DNA of 14,136 bases, from positions 1-14,136 of the forward strand of contig DATDIX010000377.1 in assembly GCA_036520835.1 (NCBI GenBank), given 5' to 3'. This document shows, one piece after another, positions 13,506 through 14,136 of the stretch. This DNA is from VBAT01 sp036520835 (GTDB taxonomy: Bacteria; Bacteroidota; Bacteroidia; Chitinophagales; Chitinophagaceae). A program made the translations under genes and the position numbers. The notes beneath the pieces were generated by a model. It had not been told where the DNA came from. It was given only the letters and a program-made list of their open reading frames with translations, and made no database searches. Position 1 is the first letter of the stretch. Each line of letters opens with the position of its first letter.

Positions 13506-14136
13506 TTACAGGGAAGATCGCAGCGTCAGGTAAAAAGGAATAGGAATATGTTCCGTTGACTGATCCAATATCATTTGCGCTGCTTTTTCACCCATCATCT
13601 GGAAATCGGTGGAGATAGTGGTGATACCATCCAGGATTATTTTTTTCAGCGAAGTTTCATTGTACGAGATCACCCCGACATCTTTACCTACTTTCAACCC
13701 TGCTGCCAATATCCGTTCAATCAGGATCACCAGGTCATTTTCCATCAGGTTAATGAATACCTCGCCTTTCTGAATGGGCTCTGCCGCAATATCATTGACC
13801 ACTTTATAATTGAATGCATACTGCTGGCAATACCGGTAAAAGCCTTCCAGTATCTCTTTGGGGTGATAGGTATATTCCGGGAAAATGATCTTGATCGTAT
13901 TGTATTTGCTTAATTTTTCATTGGCCTGCACCAGCGCATTGTAAATATCTTCTTCAAAATTCTCGTACACGGCTGCATAGTTACCTGAGAGCCCGGGCAA
14001 TAATTTATCCAATAATATCAGTTTGTCTTTCGGAAGGGTGTTGATGATCTCGCTGACATTTTCACTGGCCTCCATAAAATGAGGAATGATGACATAATGC
14101 GTATAGTCGCCTTTCTGCTGGCTGATCAGTTTTTTG
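13506..14136 (-). CDS. GntR-type regulator with LacI-like ligand-binding domain (C-terminal part)
   Basis: The window holds only the C-terminal 209 residues; the frame continues open past 14136, and the methionine at 14075 is internal. The visible part is a periplasmic-binding-protein-like sugar-sensing domain. YTYHVIIPHF is an N-terminal core strand, followed by KLILLDKLLPGL, YAAVYENFEEDIYNAL, TIKIIFPEYTYHPKEILEGFYRYC and DLVILIERILAAGLKVGKDVGVISYNE. ITTISTDFQMMGEKAAQMIL is typical of the end of such domains. This arrangement matches Bacteroidota regulators with an N-terminal GntR helix-turn-helix and a LacI-like effector domain that control carbohydrate use; the DNA-binding part would lie outside the window. 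It could govern a sugar operon beyond the window or the xylan genes here, but this cannot be decided. Confidence 0.85.
   Translation of the reverse strand, partial: KKLISQQKGDYTHYVIIPHFMEASENVSEIINTLPKDKLILLDKLLPGLSGNYAAVYENFEEDIYNALVQANEKLSKYNTIKIIFPEYTYHPKEILEGFYRYCQQYAFNYKVVNDIAAEPIQKGEVFINLMENDLVILIERILAAGLKVGKDVGVISYNETSLKKIILDGITTISTDFQMMGEKAAQMILDQSTEHIPIPFYLTLRSSL

Overview
The window looks like a chromosomal piece of a Bacteroidota genome, most likely from a Chitinophagaceae-like soil or plant-matter degrader. This rests on moderately AT-rich DNA, A-rich leaders without clear Shine-Dalgarno sequences, one good TTTG-N20-TAnnTTTG promoter, lipoprotein and signal peptides of Bacteroidota type, a GntR/LacI-like sugar regulator, and protein sequences typical of that group. 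Species was not determined. No rRNA, tRNA, CRISPR array or transposase was seen.

Region 1 (44-4591, + strand) looks like a plant-polysaccharide or sugar-acid operon. It holds a fumarylacetoacetate-hydrolase-fold protein resembling 2-keto-3-deoxy-pentonate dehydratases, a GntP-type sugar-acid permease, a GH10 xylanase lipoprotein and a zinc alcohol/aldehyde dehydrogenase. Together they suggest xylan cleavage followed by oxidative pentose or sugar-acid catabolism. Two spacers in this operon are filled with 7-bp repeats in opposed arms that can fold into hairpins. A strong bidirectional terminator (4636-4662) separates the operon from a convergent conserved lipoprotein of unknown function (4681-5640, - strand).

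Region 2 (about 5641-7800) looks different. Two AT-rich single genes, a DUF6882-like lipoprotein and a two-helix membrane protein, are separated and followed by spacers that are richer in GC and full of inverted repeats. The spacer ends carry short complementary motifs (GCTAAC or GCACAAC on the left, GTTGTGTGC or GTTAGC on the right). This resembles an array of one-gene cassettes with attC-like ends, but no integrase is visible and the ends do not fit the classical attC consensus.

Region 3 (7821-12192, + strand) is a probable operon headed by an ArsR-family repressor. Two SRPBCC/AHSA1 proteins follow, produced by a clean 508-bp tandem duplication, then a PhnB-like VOC protein, an exported alpha/beta hydrolase, a DUF1801 protein and an exported HSL-family esterase. 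Its promoter is flanked by a 17-bp direct repeat whose second copy spans the expected transcription start, which suggests autorepression. The inducer and the chemistry are unknown.

Region 4 (12193-14136) has a 309-bp spacer, an exported barrel-like protein with a Ser/Lys/Cys-rich insert, a terminator, and the C-terminal part of a convergent GntR-type regulator with a LacI-like sugar-binding domain that runs off the window.
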